From: Liolophura sinensis
Lineage: Eukaryota > Mollusca > Polyplacophora > Chitonida > Chitonidae
Assembly (NCBI RefSeq): GCF_032854445.1
Contig: NC_088300.1
Coordinates: 11,937,191-12,001,190 of the forward strand
DNA length: 64,000 nucleotides
Direction: 5' to 3'
A program made the translations under genes and the position numbers. The notes below the pieces were generated by a model. It saw only the letters and a program-made list of their open reading frames with translations. It searched no databases and was not told the origin of the DNA. Positions 47,805 through 62,800 of this stretch are shown piece by piece. Position 1 is the stretch's first letter. Each line of letters begins with the position of its first letter.

Positions 47805-50800
47805 AACTGGACTTCTGATTATTGGCCTGGAACGGCCATGATGGGTCGACAATTGGTATGGACTTGTGATTATTGGCCTGGGACGTCTATGATGGGTTGA
47901 AGATTGGTATGGACTTGTGATTATTGGCCTGGGACGTCCAGGATGGGTTGACGATTGGTATGGACTTGTGATTATTAATCTCGAACGTCCAGGATGGGTT
48001 GACGATTTGTATGGATTTGTGATTATTGACCTGGAACGTCCAGGATGGGTTGACACTTGGTATGGATTTGTGATTATTGACCTTGAACGTCCAGGATGGG
48101 TTGACACTTGGTATGGATTTGTGATTATTGACCTTGAACGTCCAGGATGGGTTGTCGATTGGTATGGACCTGTGATTATTGATCTGGAACGTCCAGGATG
48201 GGTTGACGATCGGTATGGACCTGTGAATATTGATTTGGAACGTCTTGGCTGGGTTGACAATTGGTATGGACTTGTGATTATTGACCTGGAACGTCCAGGA
48301 TGGGTTGACGATTGGTATGGACTTGTGATTATTGATCTGGAACGTCTATGATGGGTTGACACTTGGTATGGACTTGTCATTATTGACATGAAACATCCAG
48401 AATGGGTTGACGATTGGTATGGACTTGTGATTATTGACCTGAAATGTCCAGGATGGGTTGACGATTGGTATGGACTTTTGATTATTGATCTGGAACGTCC
48501 AGGATGGGTTGACAATTGGTATGGACTTGTGATTATTGACCTGGAACGTCCAGGATGGGGCGACGATTGGTATGGACTTGTGATTATTGATCTTGAAGGT
48601 CTTGGATAGGTTGACGATCGGTATGGACTTGTGATTATTGACCTTGTACGTCCAGGATGGGTTGACGATTGGTATGGACTTGTGATTATTGGCCTGGGAG
48701 GTCTATGATGGGTTGACACTTGGTATGGACTTGTGATTATTGACCTGGAACGTCCAGGATGGATTGACGATCGGTATGGACTTTTGATTATTGATCTGGA
48801 ACGTCTTTGATTGGTTGACACTTGGTATGGGCTTGTGATTTTTGGCCTTGAACGTCCAGGATGGATTGATGATCGCTATGGACTTGTGATTATCGGCCTG
48901 GAAGGGTCATGATCTGCCGACGATTGTCAAGTTGTGATTATTGATCTTGAACGTCTATGGTGCGTTGACGATTAGTATGGACTTGTGATTATTGACCTTA
49001 AACGTGTATGATGCGTTGACGATCGGTATGGACTTGTGATTATTGGCCTGGAACGGCCATGATCTGTCGAGGATTGTCAAATTGTGATTATTGATCTGGA
49101 ACGTCTATGGTGGGTTGACGATTGGTATGGACATGTGATTATTGACCTTGAACGTCCAGGATGGGTTGACGATAGGTATGGACTTGTAATTATTGACTTT
49201 TAATGTCCAGGATGGGTTGACGATCGGTATGGACTTGTGATTATTGACCTGGGACGTCTATGATGGGTTGACACTTAGTATGGACTTGTGATTATTGGCC
49301 TGGGACGTCTATGATGGGTTGACAATTGGTATGGACATGTGATTTTTGACCTTGAATGTCCAAGATGGGTTGATGATTGGTATGGACTTGTGATTATTGA
49401 CCTTGAACGTCCAGGATGGGTTGACGATCCGTATGGACTTGTGATTATTGACTTGGGACGTCTATGATGGGTTGACACTTGGTATGGACTTGTGATTATT
49501 GGCCTGTGACGTCTATGATGGGTTGACATTTAGTATGGACTTGTGATTATTGGCCTGGGACGTCTATGATGGGTTGACAATTGGTATGGACTTTTGATTA
49601 TTTGCCTGAGGCGTCTATGATGGGTTGACACATAGTATGGACTTGTGATTATTGGCCTGGGACGTCTATGATGGGTTGACAATTGGTATGGACATGTGAT
49701 TTTTGACCTGGGACTACTCTGATTGGTTGACACTTGGTATGGACTTTTGATTATTTGCCTGAGGCGTCTATGATGGGTTGACACTTGGTATGGACTTGTG
49801 ACTATTGACGTGGGACGTCTATGATGGGTTGACACTTGGTATGGACTTGTGATTATTGACCTGAGACGTCTATGGTCTGTTGACGATTGGTATGGACTTG
49901 TGATTATTGACCTATAATGTCAAGGATGGGTTGACGATTGGTTTGGACTTGTGATTATTGGTCTGGAACGTATCTGATTGGTTGACGATTGGTGTGGACT
50001 TGTAATTATTGATCTGGGACGTCTTTGATGGGTTGACACTTGATATGGACTTGTGATTATTGGCCTGGGACGTCTATGATGGGTTGACACTTGGTATGGA
50101 CTTGTGATTATTGACCTGGGACGTCCAGGACATGTTGACACTTGGTATGGACTTGTGATTATTGACCTTGAACGTCCAGGATGGGTTGACTATCGGTATG
50201 GACTTGTGATTATTGGCCTGGGAAGTCTGTGATTGGTTGACACTTTTTATGGACTTGTGATTATTGACCTGGGACGTCTATGATGGGTTGACACTTGGAA
50301 TGGACTTGTGATTATTGACCTGGAACGTCCAGGATGGATTGACAATCGGTATGGACTTGTGATTATCGGCCTGGAACGGCCATGATCTGCCGACGATTGT
50401 TAAGTTGTGATTATTGATCTTGAACGTCTATGATGGGTTGACGGTTAGGATGGACTTGTGATTTTTGACCTTGAACGTTCAGGATGGGTTGACGATCGGT
50501 ATGGACTTGTGATTATCGGCCTGGAACGGCCATGATCTGCCGACGATTGTTAAGTTGTGATTATTGATCTTGATTGTCCAAGATGGGTTGACGGTTAGTA
50601 TGGATTTGTGATTATTGACCTTGAACGTCCAGGATGTGTTGACGATCGATATGGACTTGTGATTATTGACTTGGGACGTCCAGGATGGGTTGACGATTGG
50701 TATGGACTTGTGATTATTGACCTGGAACGTCCAGGATATGTTGACACTTGGTATGGACTTGTGATTATTGACCTTGAACGTTCAGGATGGGTTGACTATC

Positions 50801-53800
50801 GGTATGGACTTGTGATTATTGGCCTGGGACGTCTGTGACTGGTGTAGAACAGCCATGATCTGTCCAGGATTGTCAAATTGTGATTATTGACCTGTAACGT
50901 CTATGGTCTGTTGACGATTGGTATGGACTTGTGATTATTGACCTGGAAGGTCCAGGATGGGTTGACGATTGGTATGGACTTGTGATTATTGGCCTGGGAC
51001 GTCAATGATGGGTTGACACTTGGTATGGACTTGTGATTATTCACCTGGGACGTCTCTGATTTATTGACGATTGGTGTGGATTTGTAATTATTGACCTGGG
51101 ACGTCTTTAATGGGTTGACACTTGGTATGGACTTGTGATTATTGGCCTGGGACGTCTATAATGGGTTGACACTTATTATGGACTTGTGATTATTGACCTG
51201 GAGCGTCCAGGATATGTTGACGATTGGTATGGACTTGTGATTATTGACCTTAAACGTGTATGATGCGTTGACGATCTGTATAGACTTGTAATTATCGGCC
51301 TGGAACGGCCATGATCGGTCGAGGATTGTCAGATTGTGATTATTGATCTGGAACGTCTATGGTGGGTTGACAATTGGTATGGACTTGAGATTATTGGCCT
51401 TGAACGTCCATGATGGAATGACACTTGGTATGGACTTGTGATTATTGACCTTGAACGTCCAGGATGGGTTGACTATCGGTATGGACTTGTCATTATTGGC
51501 CTGGAACGTCTGTGACTGGTTGACACTTTTTATGGACGTGTGATTTTTGACCTGGGACGTCTATGATGGGTTGACACTTGGAATTGACTTGTGATTATTG
51601 ACCTAGAACGTCCAGGATGGGTTGACGATTGGTATGGACTTGTGATTATTGATCCTGAACGTCTTGGATGGGTTGACGATTGGTATGGACTTGTGATTAT
51701 TGGCCTGGGACGTCTATGATGGGTTGCAGATTGGTATGGGCTTGTGATTATTGACCTGGAACGTCCAGGATGGGTTGACGATTGGTATGGACTTGTGATT
51801 ATTGACCTAGAACGTCTAGGATGGGTTGACGATTTTTATGGATCTGTGATGATTGATCTTGAACGTCCAGGATGGGTTGTATGGACTTGTGATTATTGAT
51901 TTGGAACGTCTTGGCTGGGTTTACGATTGGTATGGACTTGTGTTTATTGACCTGGAACGTTCAGGATGGGTTGAAGATTGGTATGGACTTGTGATTATTG
52001 ATCTGGAAAGTCTTTGACTGGTTGACACTTGGTATGGACTTGTGATTTTTGGCCTTGAACGTCCAGGATGGGTTGAAGATTGGTATGGACTTGTGATTAT
52101 CGGCCTTTAACGACCATGACCTGCCGACAAATGTCAATTTGTGATTATTGATCTTGAACGTCTGTGGTGGGTTGACGGTTAGTATGGACATGTGATTATT
52201 GACCTTAAAAGTGTATGATGCGTTGACGATCTGTATAGACTTGTAATTATCGGCCTGGAACGGCCATGATCGGTCGAGGATTGTCAGATAGTGATTATTG
52301 ATCTGGAACGTCTATGGTGGGTTGACGATTGGTATGGACTTGTATTTATTGGCCTTGAACGTCCATGATGGAATCACACTTGGTATGGACCTGTGATTAT
52401 TGACCTGGAACATCCAGAATGGGTTGATGATTGGTATGGACTTGTGATTATTGATCTGGAACGTCTCTGATTGGTTGACACTTGTTATGCACTTGTGATT
52501 ATTGACCGGAGACGTCTATGATGGGTTGACGATTGGTTTGGACTTGTGATTATTGGCCTGAGACGTCTATGATGGGTTGACGATTGGTTTGGACTTGTGA
52601 TTATTGGCCTGGGACGTCTATGATGGGTTGACACTTGGTATGGACTTGTGATTATTGGCCTGGGACGTCTATAATGGGTTGACACTTGGTATGGACTTCT
52701 GATTATTGACCTGGGACGTGTTTGATTGGTTGACACTTGGTATGGACTTGTGATTATTGGCCTGGGACGTCTAAGATGGGATGACGATTGGTATGGAATT
52801 GTGATTTTTGATCTGGGACGTCTCTGATTGGTTGACACTTGTTATGCAGTTGTGATTATTGACCGGAGACGTCTATGATGGGTTGACGATTGGTTTGGAC
52901 TGGTGATTATAGGCCTGAGACGTCAGTGATGGGTTGACGATTTGTTTGGACTTGTTATTTTTGGCCTGGGACGTCTCTGATTGGTTGACACTTGTTATGC
53001 ACTTGTGATTATTGGCCTGGGACGTCCAGGATGGGTTGACACTTGGTATGGAAATGTGATTATTGACCTGAAACGTCTATGATGGGATGACCATTGGTAT
53101 GGAATTGTGATTATTGACCTGAAACGTCTATGGTGGGTTGACAATTGGCATGGACTTGTGATTATTGAACTGGAAGATCCAGGATGGATTGACGATTGGT
53201 ATGGACTTGTGATTATTGACCTGGGACGTCGTTGATTGGTTGACACTTGGTATGGACTTGTGATTATTGACCTGAAACGTCTATGATGGGTTGACACTTG
53301 GTATGGACTTGTGATTATTGACCTGAGACGTTTATGATGGGTTGACGATTGGTATGGCCTTGTGATTATGACCTGAAACGTCTATGGTCTGTTGACGATT
53401 GGTATGGACTTGTGATTATTGACCTGGAACGTCCAGGTTGGGTTGACGATTGGTATGGACTTGATATTATTGGCCTGGGACGTCTATGATGGGTTGACAA
53501 TAGGTTTGGACTTGTTATTATTGGCCTGGGACGTCTATGATGGGTTGACACTTGGTATGGACTTGTGATTATTGACCTGTGACGTCCGGGATGGGTTGAC
53601 ATTTGGTATGGACTTGTGATTATTGACCTGGGACGACTTTGATTGGTTGACAGTTGGTATAGACTTGTGATTATTGACCTGGGACGTGTATGATGGGATG
53701 AAGATTGGTATGGAATTGTGATTATTGACCTGAAACGTCTATGGTGGGTTGACGATTGGCATGGACTTGTCATTATTGAACTGGAAGATCCAGGATGGGT

Positions 53801-56800
53801 TGACGATCTTTATGGACTTGTGATTTTTGACCTGGGACGTCTATGATTGGTTGACGATTGGTGTGGACTTGTAATTATTGGCCTGGGACGTCTTTGATGG
53901 GTTGACACTTGGTATGGACTTGTGAATATTGACCTGGGACGTCCAGGATGGGATGACACTTGGTATGGACTTGTGATTATTGACCGGAGACGTCTATGAT
54001 GGGTTGAGGATTGGTTTGGACTTGTTATTATTGGCCTGAAACGTCTATGATGGGTTGACGATTGGTTTGGACTTGTGAATATTGGCCTGGGACGTCTATG
54101 ATGGGTTGACACTTGGTATGGACTTGTGATTATTGGCCTGGGACGTCTATGATGGGTTGACACTTAGTATGGACTTGTGATTATTGACCTGGGGCGTCTT
54201 TAATTGGTTGACACTAGGTATGGACTAGTGATTATTGGCCTGGGACGTCTATGATGGGATGACGATTGGTATGGAATTGTGATTTTTGATCTGGGACGTC
54301 TCTGATTGGTTGACACTTGTTATGCAGTTGTGATTATTGACCGGAGACGTCTATGATGGGTTGACGATTGGTTTGGACTTGAGATTATTGGCCTGAGACG
54401 TCAATGATGGGTTGACGATTATTTTGGACTTGTGATTATTGACCTGGAACGTCCAGGTTGGGTTGACGATTGGTATGGACTTGTGATTATTTGCCTGAGA
54501 CGTCTATGATGTGTTGACGATTTGTTTGGACTTGTTATTTTTGGCCTGGGACGTCTATGATGGGTTGACACTTGGTATGGACTTGTGATTATTGGCCTGG
54601 GACGTCCAGGATGGGTTTGACACTTGGTATGGAAATGTGATTTTTTGACCTGAAACGTCTATGATGGGATAAACAATTGGTATGGAATTATGATTATTGA
54701 CCTGAACGTCTATGGTGGGTTGACAATTGCATGGACTTGTGATTATTGAACTGGAAGATCCAGGATGGATTGACGATTGGTATGGACTGGTGATTATTGA
54801 CCTGGGACGTCTTTGATTGGTTGACACTTGGTATGGACTTGTGATTATTGACCTGAAACGTCTATGATGGGTTGACACTTGGTATGACTTGTGATTATTG
54901 ACCTGAGACGTTTATGATGGGTTGACGATTGGTATGGCCTTGTGATTATGACCTGAAACGTCTATGGTCTGTGACGATTGGTATGGACTTGTGATTATTG
55001 ACCTGGAACGTCCAGGTTGGGTTGACGTTGGTATGGACTTGTTATTATTGGCCTGGGACGTCTATGATGGGTTGACAATAGTTTGGACTTGTTATTATTG
55101 GCCTGGGACGTCTATGATGGGTTGACACTTGGTATGGACTTGTGATTTTTGACCTGTGACGTCCGGGATGGTTGACATTTGGTATGGACTTGTGATTATT
55201 GACCTGGGACGTCTTTGATTGGTTGACAGTTGGTATAGACTTGTGATTATTGACCTGGGACGTGTATGATGGGATGAAGATTGGTATGGAATTGTGATTA
55301 TTGACCTGAAACGTCTATGGTGGGTTGACGATTGGCATGGACTTGTGATTATTGAACTGGAAGATCCAGGATGGGTTGACGATCTTTATGGACTTGTGAT
55401 TTTTGACCTGGGACGTCTATGATTGGTTGACGATTGGTGTGGACTTGTAATTATTGGCCTGGGACGTCTTTGATGGGTTGACACTGGGTATGACTTGTGA
55501 ATATTGACCTGGATGTCCAGGATGGTTGACACTTGGTATGGACTTGTGATTATTGACCGGAGACGTCTATGATGGGTTGACGATTGGTTTGGACTTGTGA
55601 TTATTGGCCTGAGACGTCTATGATGGGTTAACGATTGGTTTGGGACTTGTGAATATTGCCTGGGACGTCTATGATGGGTTGACACTTGGTATGGACTTGT
55701 GATTATTGGCCTGGGACGTCTATGATGGGGTTGACACTTAGTATGGACTTGTGATTATTGACCTGGGGCGTCTTTAATTGGTTGACACTTGGTATGGACT
55801 AGTGATTATTGGCCTGGGACGTCTATGATGGGATGACGATTGGTATGGAATTGTGATTTTGATCTGGGACGTCTCTGATTGGTTGACACTTGTTATGCAC
55901 TTGTGATTAATGACCGGAGACGTCTATGAGGGTTGACGATTGGTTTGGACTTGTGATTATTGGCCTGAGACGTCAATGATGGGTTGACGATTATTTTGGA
56001 CTTGTTATTATTGGCCTGGGACGTCTATGATGGGTTGACAATTGGTATGGACTTGTGATTATTGGCCTGGGACGTCAGGATGGGTTGACACTTGGTATGG
56101 AAATGTGATTATTGACCTGAAACGTCTATGATGGGATGACGATTGGTATGGAAATGTGATTATTGAACTGGAAGATCCAGGATGGATTGACGATTGGTAT
56201 GGACTTGTGATTGTTGACCTGGGACGTCGTTGATTGGTTGACACTTGGTATGGACTTGTGATTATTGACCTGAAACGTCTATGATGGTTGACACTTGGTA
56301 TGGACTTGTGATTATTGACCTGAGACGTTTATGATGGGTTGACGATTGGTATGGCCTTGTGATTATGACCTGAAACGTCTATGGTCTGTTGACGATTGGT
56401 ATGGACTTGTGATTATTGACCTGGGACGTCCAGGATGGGTTGACACTTGGTATGGACTTGTGATTATTGACCTGGGACGTCTTTGATTGGTTGACAGTTG
56501 GTATAGACTTGTGATTATTTACCTGGGACGTGTATGGTGGGATGAAGATTGGTATGGAATTGTGATTATTGACCTGAAACGTCTATGGTGGGTTGACGAT
56601 TGGCATGGACTTGTGATTATTGAACTGGAAGAGCCAGGATGGGTTGACGATTTTTATGGACTTGTGATTTTTGACCTTTGACGTCTATGATTGGTTGACG
56701 ATTGGTGTGGACTTGTAATTATTGGCCTGGGACGTCTTTGATGGGTTGACATTTGGTATGGACTTGTGATTATTGACCTGGGACGTCCAGGATGGGTTGA

Positions 56801-59800
56801 CACTTGTTATGGACTTGTGATTATTGATCTGGAACGCCTATGATGTGTTGACACTTGGTATGGACTTGTGATTATTGACCTGGGACGTCTATGATGGGTT
56901 GACATTTTGTATGGACTTGTGATTATTGACCTGGAACGTCCAGGATGGGTTGACACTTGGTATGGAGTTGTGATTATTGATGTGGAACGTCTATGATGGG
57001 TTGACACTTGGTAAGGACTTGTGATTATTGACCTGGAACGTCTAGGATGGGTGGTTGATTGGTATGGACTAGTCATTATTAATCTGGAACGTCTATGATG
57101 GGTTGACACTTGGTATGGACTTATCATTATTGACCTGGAACATCCAGAATGGGCTGACAATTGGTATGGACTTGTGATTATTGACTTGAAATGTCCAGGA
57201 TGGGTTGACCCTTTGTATGGACTTGTGATTTTTGATCTGGAAAGTCCAGGATGGGTTGAGGATTGGTATGGACTTGTGATTATTGGCATGGGACGTCCAG
57301 GATGGGTAGAAACTTGGTATGGACTTGTGATTAATGGCCTGGAACATCTAGAATGGGTTGACGATTGGTATGGAATTGTGATTATTGGCCTGGGACGTCT
57401 ATGATGGGTTGACAATTGGTATGGACATGTGATTATTGACCTGGGACGTCTCTGATTGGTTGACACTTGGTATGCACTTGTGATTTTTGACCGGAGACGT
57501 CTATGATCGGTTGACGATTGGTTTGGACTTGTTATTTTTGGCCTGGGACGTCTATGATGGGTTGACACTTGGTATGGAGTTGTGATTATTGGCCTGGGAC
57601 GTCCAGGATGGGTTGACACTTGGTATGGACTTGTGATTATTGACCTGAAACGTCTATAATGGGATGACGATTGGTATGGAATTGTGATTATTGACCTGAA
57701 ACGTCTATGGTGGGTTGACGATTGACATGGACTTGTGATTATTGACCTAAAAAGTCTATGGTGGGTTGACGATTGGTATGGACTTGTGATTATTGAACTG
57801 GAAGATCCAGGATGGGTTGACGATCTTTATGGACTTGTGATTTTTGACCTGGGACGTCTATGATGGGTTGACGATTGGTATGGACTTGTGATTATTGACC
57901 TGGGACGTCCAGGATGGGTTGACACTTGGTATGGACTTGTGATTATTGACCTGGGACGTCTTTGATTGGTTGACAGTTGGTATAGACTTGTGATTATTGA
58001 CCTGGGACGTGTATGATGGGATGAAGATTGGTATGGAATTGTGATTATTGACCTGAAACGTCTATGGTGGGTTGACGATTGGCATGGACTTGTGATTATT
58101 GAACTGGAAGATCCAGGATGGGTTGACGATTTTTATGGACTTGTGATTTTTGACCTGGGACGTCTATGATTGGTTGACGATTGGTGTGGACTTATAATTA
58201 TTGGCCTGGGACGTCTATGATGGGTTGACACTTGGTATGGACTTGTGATTATTGACCTGGGACGTCCAGGATGGGTTGACACTTGTTATGGACTTGTGAT
58301 TATTGATCTGGAACGCCTATGATGGGTTGACACTTGGTATGGACTTGTGATTATTGACCTGGGACGTCTTTGATGGGTTGATATTTTGTATGGACTTGTG
58401 ATTATTGACCTGGAACGTCCAGGATGGGTTGACACTTGGTATGGAGTTGTTATTATTGATGTGGAACGTCTATGATGGGTTGACACTTGGTAAGGACTTG
58501 TGATTATTGACCTGGAACGTCTAGGATGGGTGGTTGATTGGTATGGAATAGTGATTATTGATCTGGAAAGTCTATGATGGGTTGACACTTGGTATGGACT
58601 TATCATTATTGACCTGGAACATCCAGAATGGGCTGACAATTGGTATGGACTTGTGATTATTGACTTGAAATGTCCAGGATGGGTTGACACTTGTTATGGA
58701 CTTGTGATCATTGATCTGGAACGTCCAGGATGGGTTGACGATTGGTATGGACTTGTGATTATTGGCATGGGACGTCCAGGATGGGTTGAAACTTGGTATG
58801 GACTTGTGATTATTGGCCTGGAACATCTAGAATGGGTTGACGATTGGTATGGAATTGTGATTATTGGCCTGGGACATCTATGATGGGTTGACAATTGGTA
58901 TGGACAAGTGATTATTGACCTGGGACGTCTCTGATTGGTTGACACTTGTTATGCACTTGTGATTATTGACCGGAGACGTCTATGATCGGTTGACGATTGG
59001 TTTGGACTTGTGATTATTGGCCTGAGACGTCAATGATGGGTTGACGATTGGTGTGGACTTGTTATTATTGGCCTGGGACGTCCAGGATGGGTTGACACTT
59101 GTATGGACTTGTGATTATTGGCCTGGGACGTCCAGATGGGTTGACACTTGGTATGGACTTGTGATTATTGACCTGAAACGTCTATGATGGGATGACGATT
59201 GGTATGGAATTGTGATTATTGACCTGAAACGTCTATGGTGGGTTGACGATTGGCATGGACTTGTGATTATTGACTCTGAAAAGTCTATGGTGGGTTGACG
59301 ATTGGTATGGACTTGTGATTATTGAACTGGAAGATCCAGGATGAGTTGACGATCTTTATGGACTTGTGATTTTTGACCTGGGACGTCTATGATGGGTTGA
59401 CGGTTGGTGTGGACTTGTAATTATTGGGCTGGGAAATCTTTGATGGGTTACACTTGGTATGGATTTGTGATTATTGACCTGGGACGTCCAGGATGGGTTG
59501 ACACTTGGTATGGACTTGTGATTATTGATCTGGAACGTCTATGATGGGTTGACACTTGGTATGGACTTGTGATTATTGACCTGGGACGTCTATGATGGGT
59601 TGACGATTGGTATGGACTAGTGATTATTGATCTGGAACGTCTATGATGGGTTGACACTTGGTATGGACTTGTCATTATTGACCTGGAACATTCAGAATGG
59701 GTTGACAATTGGTATGGACTTGTGATTATTGACTTGAAATGTCCAGGATTGGTTGACCATTGGTTTGGACTTGTGATTATTGATATGGAACGTCCAGGAT

Positions 59801-62800
59801 GGGTTGACGATTGGTATGGACTTGTGATTATTGATCTGGGACCTCCAGGATGGGTTGACACTTGGTATGGACTTATGAATATTGGCCTTTTACGTCCAGG
59901 ATGGGTTGACACTTGGTATGGACTTGTGATTATTGACCTGGGACGTCTATGATGGGTTGACGATCGGTATAGACTTTTGATTATTGATCTGGAACATCTA
60001 GAATGGGTTGATGATTGCTATGGACTTGTGATTATTGGGCCTGGGACGTCTATGATGGGTTGACAATTGGTATGGACATGTGATTATTGACCTGGGACGT
60101 CTCTGGTGGTTGACACTTGTTATGCACTTGTGATTATTGACCGGAGACGTCTATGATGGGTTGACGATTGGTTTGGACTTGTGATTATTGGCCTGAGACG
60201 TCTATGATGGGTTGACGATTTTTTTGGACTTGTTATTATTGGCCTGGGACGTCTATGATGGGTTGACAATTGGTATGGACTTGTGATTATTGGCTTGGGA
60301 CGTCCAGGATGGGTTGACACTTGGTATGGAAATGTGATTATTGACCTGAAACGTCTATGATGGGATGACCATTGGTATGGACATGTGATTATTGACCTGA
60401 ACGTCAATGGTGGTTGACGATTGGCATGGACTTGTGATTATTGATCTGGAAGATCCAGGATGGATTGACGATTGGTATGGACTTGTGATTATTGACCTGG
60501 GACGTCTTTGATTGGTTGACACTTTGTATGGACTTGTGATTTTTGACCTGGGATGTCTATGATGGGATGACGATTGGTATGGAATTGTGATTTTTGACCT
60601 GGGGCGTCTATGATTGGTTGACGATTGGTGTGAACTTGTAAATATTGGCCTGGGACGTCTTTGATGGGTTGACACTTGATATGGACTTGTAATTATTGAC
60701 CTGGAACGTCCAGGATGGGTTGACACTTGGTATGGACTTGTGATCATTGGCCTGAGACGTCTATGATGGGTTGACGGTTGGTATGGCCTTGTGATTATTG
60801 ACTTGAAACGTCTATGGTCTGTATACGATTGTTATGGACTTGTGATTATTGACCTGGAACGTCCAGGATGGGTTGACGATTGGTATGGACTTGTGATTAT
60901 TTGCCTGAGACGTCTATGATGGGTTGACACTTGGTATGGACTTGTGATTATTGACCTGGGACGTCTATGATGGGATGAAGATTGGTATGGAATTGTGATT
61001 ATTGACCTGAAACGTCTATGGTGGGTTGACGATTGGCATGGACTTGTGATTATTGAACTGGAAGATCCAGGATGGGTTGACTATCTTTATGGACTTGTGA
61101 TTTTTGACCTGGGACGTCTATGATTGGTTGACGATTGGTGTGGAGTTGTAATTATTGGCCTGGGACGTCTTTGATGGGTTGACACTTGGTATGGACTTGT
61201 AATTATTGACCTGGCATGTCCAGGATGGGTTGACACTTGTTATGGACTTGTGATTATTGACCTGGGACGTCTATGATGGGTTGACGATCGGTATGGACTT
61301 TTGATTATTGATCTGGAACATCTAGAATGGGTTGATGATTGCTATGGACTTGTGATTATTGGCCTGGGACGTCTATGATGGGTTGACGATCGGTATGGAC
61401 TTTTGATTATTGATCTGGAACATCTAGAATGGGTTGATGATTGCTATGGACTTGTGATTATTGGCCTGGGACGTCTATGATGGGTTGACAATTGGTGTGG
61501 ACATGTGATTATTGACCTGGGACGTCTCTGATTGGTTGACACTTGTTATGCACTTGTGATTATTGACCGGAGACGTCCACGTCCATGATGGGTTGACGAT
61601 TGGTTTGGACTTGTGATTATTGGCCTGAGACGTCTTTGATGGGTTGACGATTATTTTGGACTTGTTATTATTGGCCTCGGACGTCTATGATGGGTTGACA
61701 ATTGGTATGGACTTGTGATTATTGACCTGGGACGTCTATGATGGGTTGACACTTTGTATGGACTTGTGATTATTGACCTGGAACGCCTATGATGGGTTGA
61801 CACTTGGTATGGACTTGTGATTATTGACCTGGGACGTCTATGATGGGTTGACATTTTGTATGGACTTGTGATTATTGACCTGGAACGTCCAGGATGGGTT
61901 GACACTTGGTAAGGACTTGTGATTATTGACCTGGAACGTCCAGGATGGGTGGTTGATTGGTATGGACTAGTGATTATTGATCTGGAACGTCTATGATGGG
62001 TTGACACTTGGTATGGACTTATCATTATTGACCTGGAACATCCAGAATGAGCTGACAATTGGTATGGACTTGTGATTATTGACTTGAAATGTCCAGGATA
62101 GGTTGACCATTGGTATGGACTTGTGATTATTGATCCTGAACGTCTTGGATGGGTTGACGATTGGTATGGACTTGTGATTATTGGCCTGGGACGTCTATGA
62201 TGGGTTGAAGATTGGTATGGGCTTGTGATTATTGACCTGGAACGTCCAGGATGGGTTGACGATTGGTATGGACTTGTGATTATTGACCTAGAACGTCTAG
62301 GATGGGTTGACGATTTTTATGGATCTGTGATGATTGATCTTGAACGTCCAGGATGGGTTGTATGGACTTGTGATTATTGATCTTGAACGTCCAGGATGGG
62401 TTGTATGGACTTGTGATTATTGATTTGGAACGTCTTGGCTGGGTTTACGATTGGTATGGACTTGTGTTTATTGACCTGGAACGTTCAGGATGGGTTGAAG
62501 ATTGGTATGGACTTGTGATTATTGATCTGGAAAGTCTTTGACTGGTTGACACTTGGTATGGACTTGTGATTTTTGGCCTTGAACGTCCAGGATGGGTTGA
62601 AGATTGGTATGGACTTGTGATTATCGGCCTTTAACGACCATGACCTGCCGACAAATGTCAATTTGTGATTATTGAACTTGAACGTCTGTGGTGGGTTGAC
62701 GGTTAGTATGGACATGTGATTATTGACCTTAAAGTGTATGATGCGTTGACGATCTGTATGGACTTGTAATTATCGGCCTGGAACGGCCATGATCGGTCGA

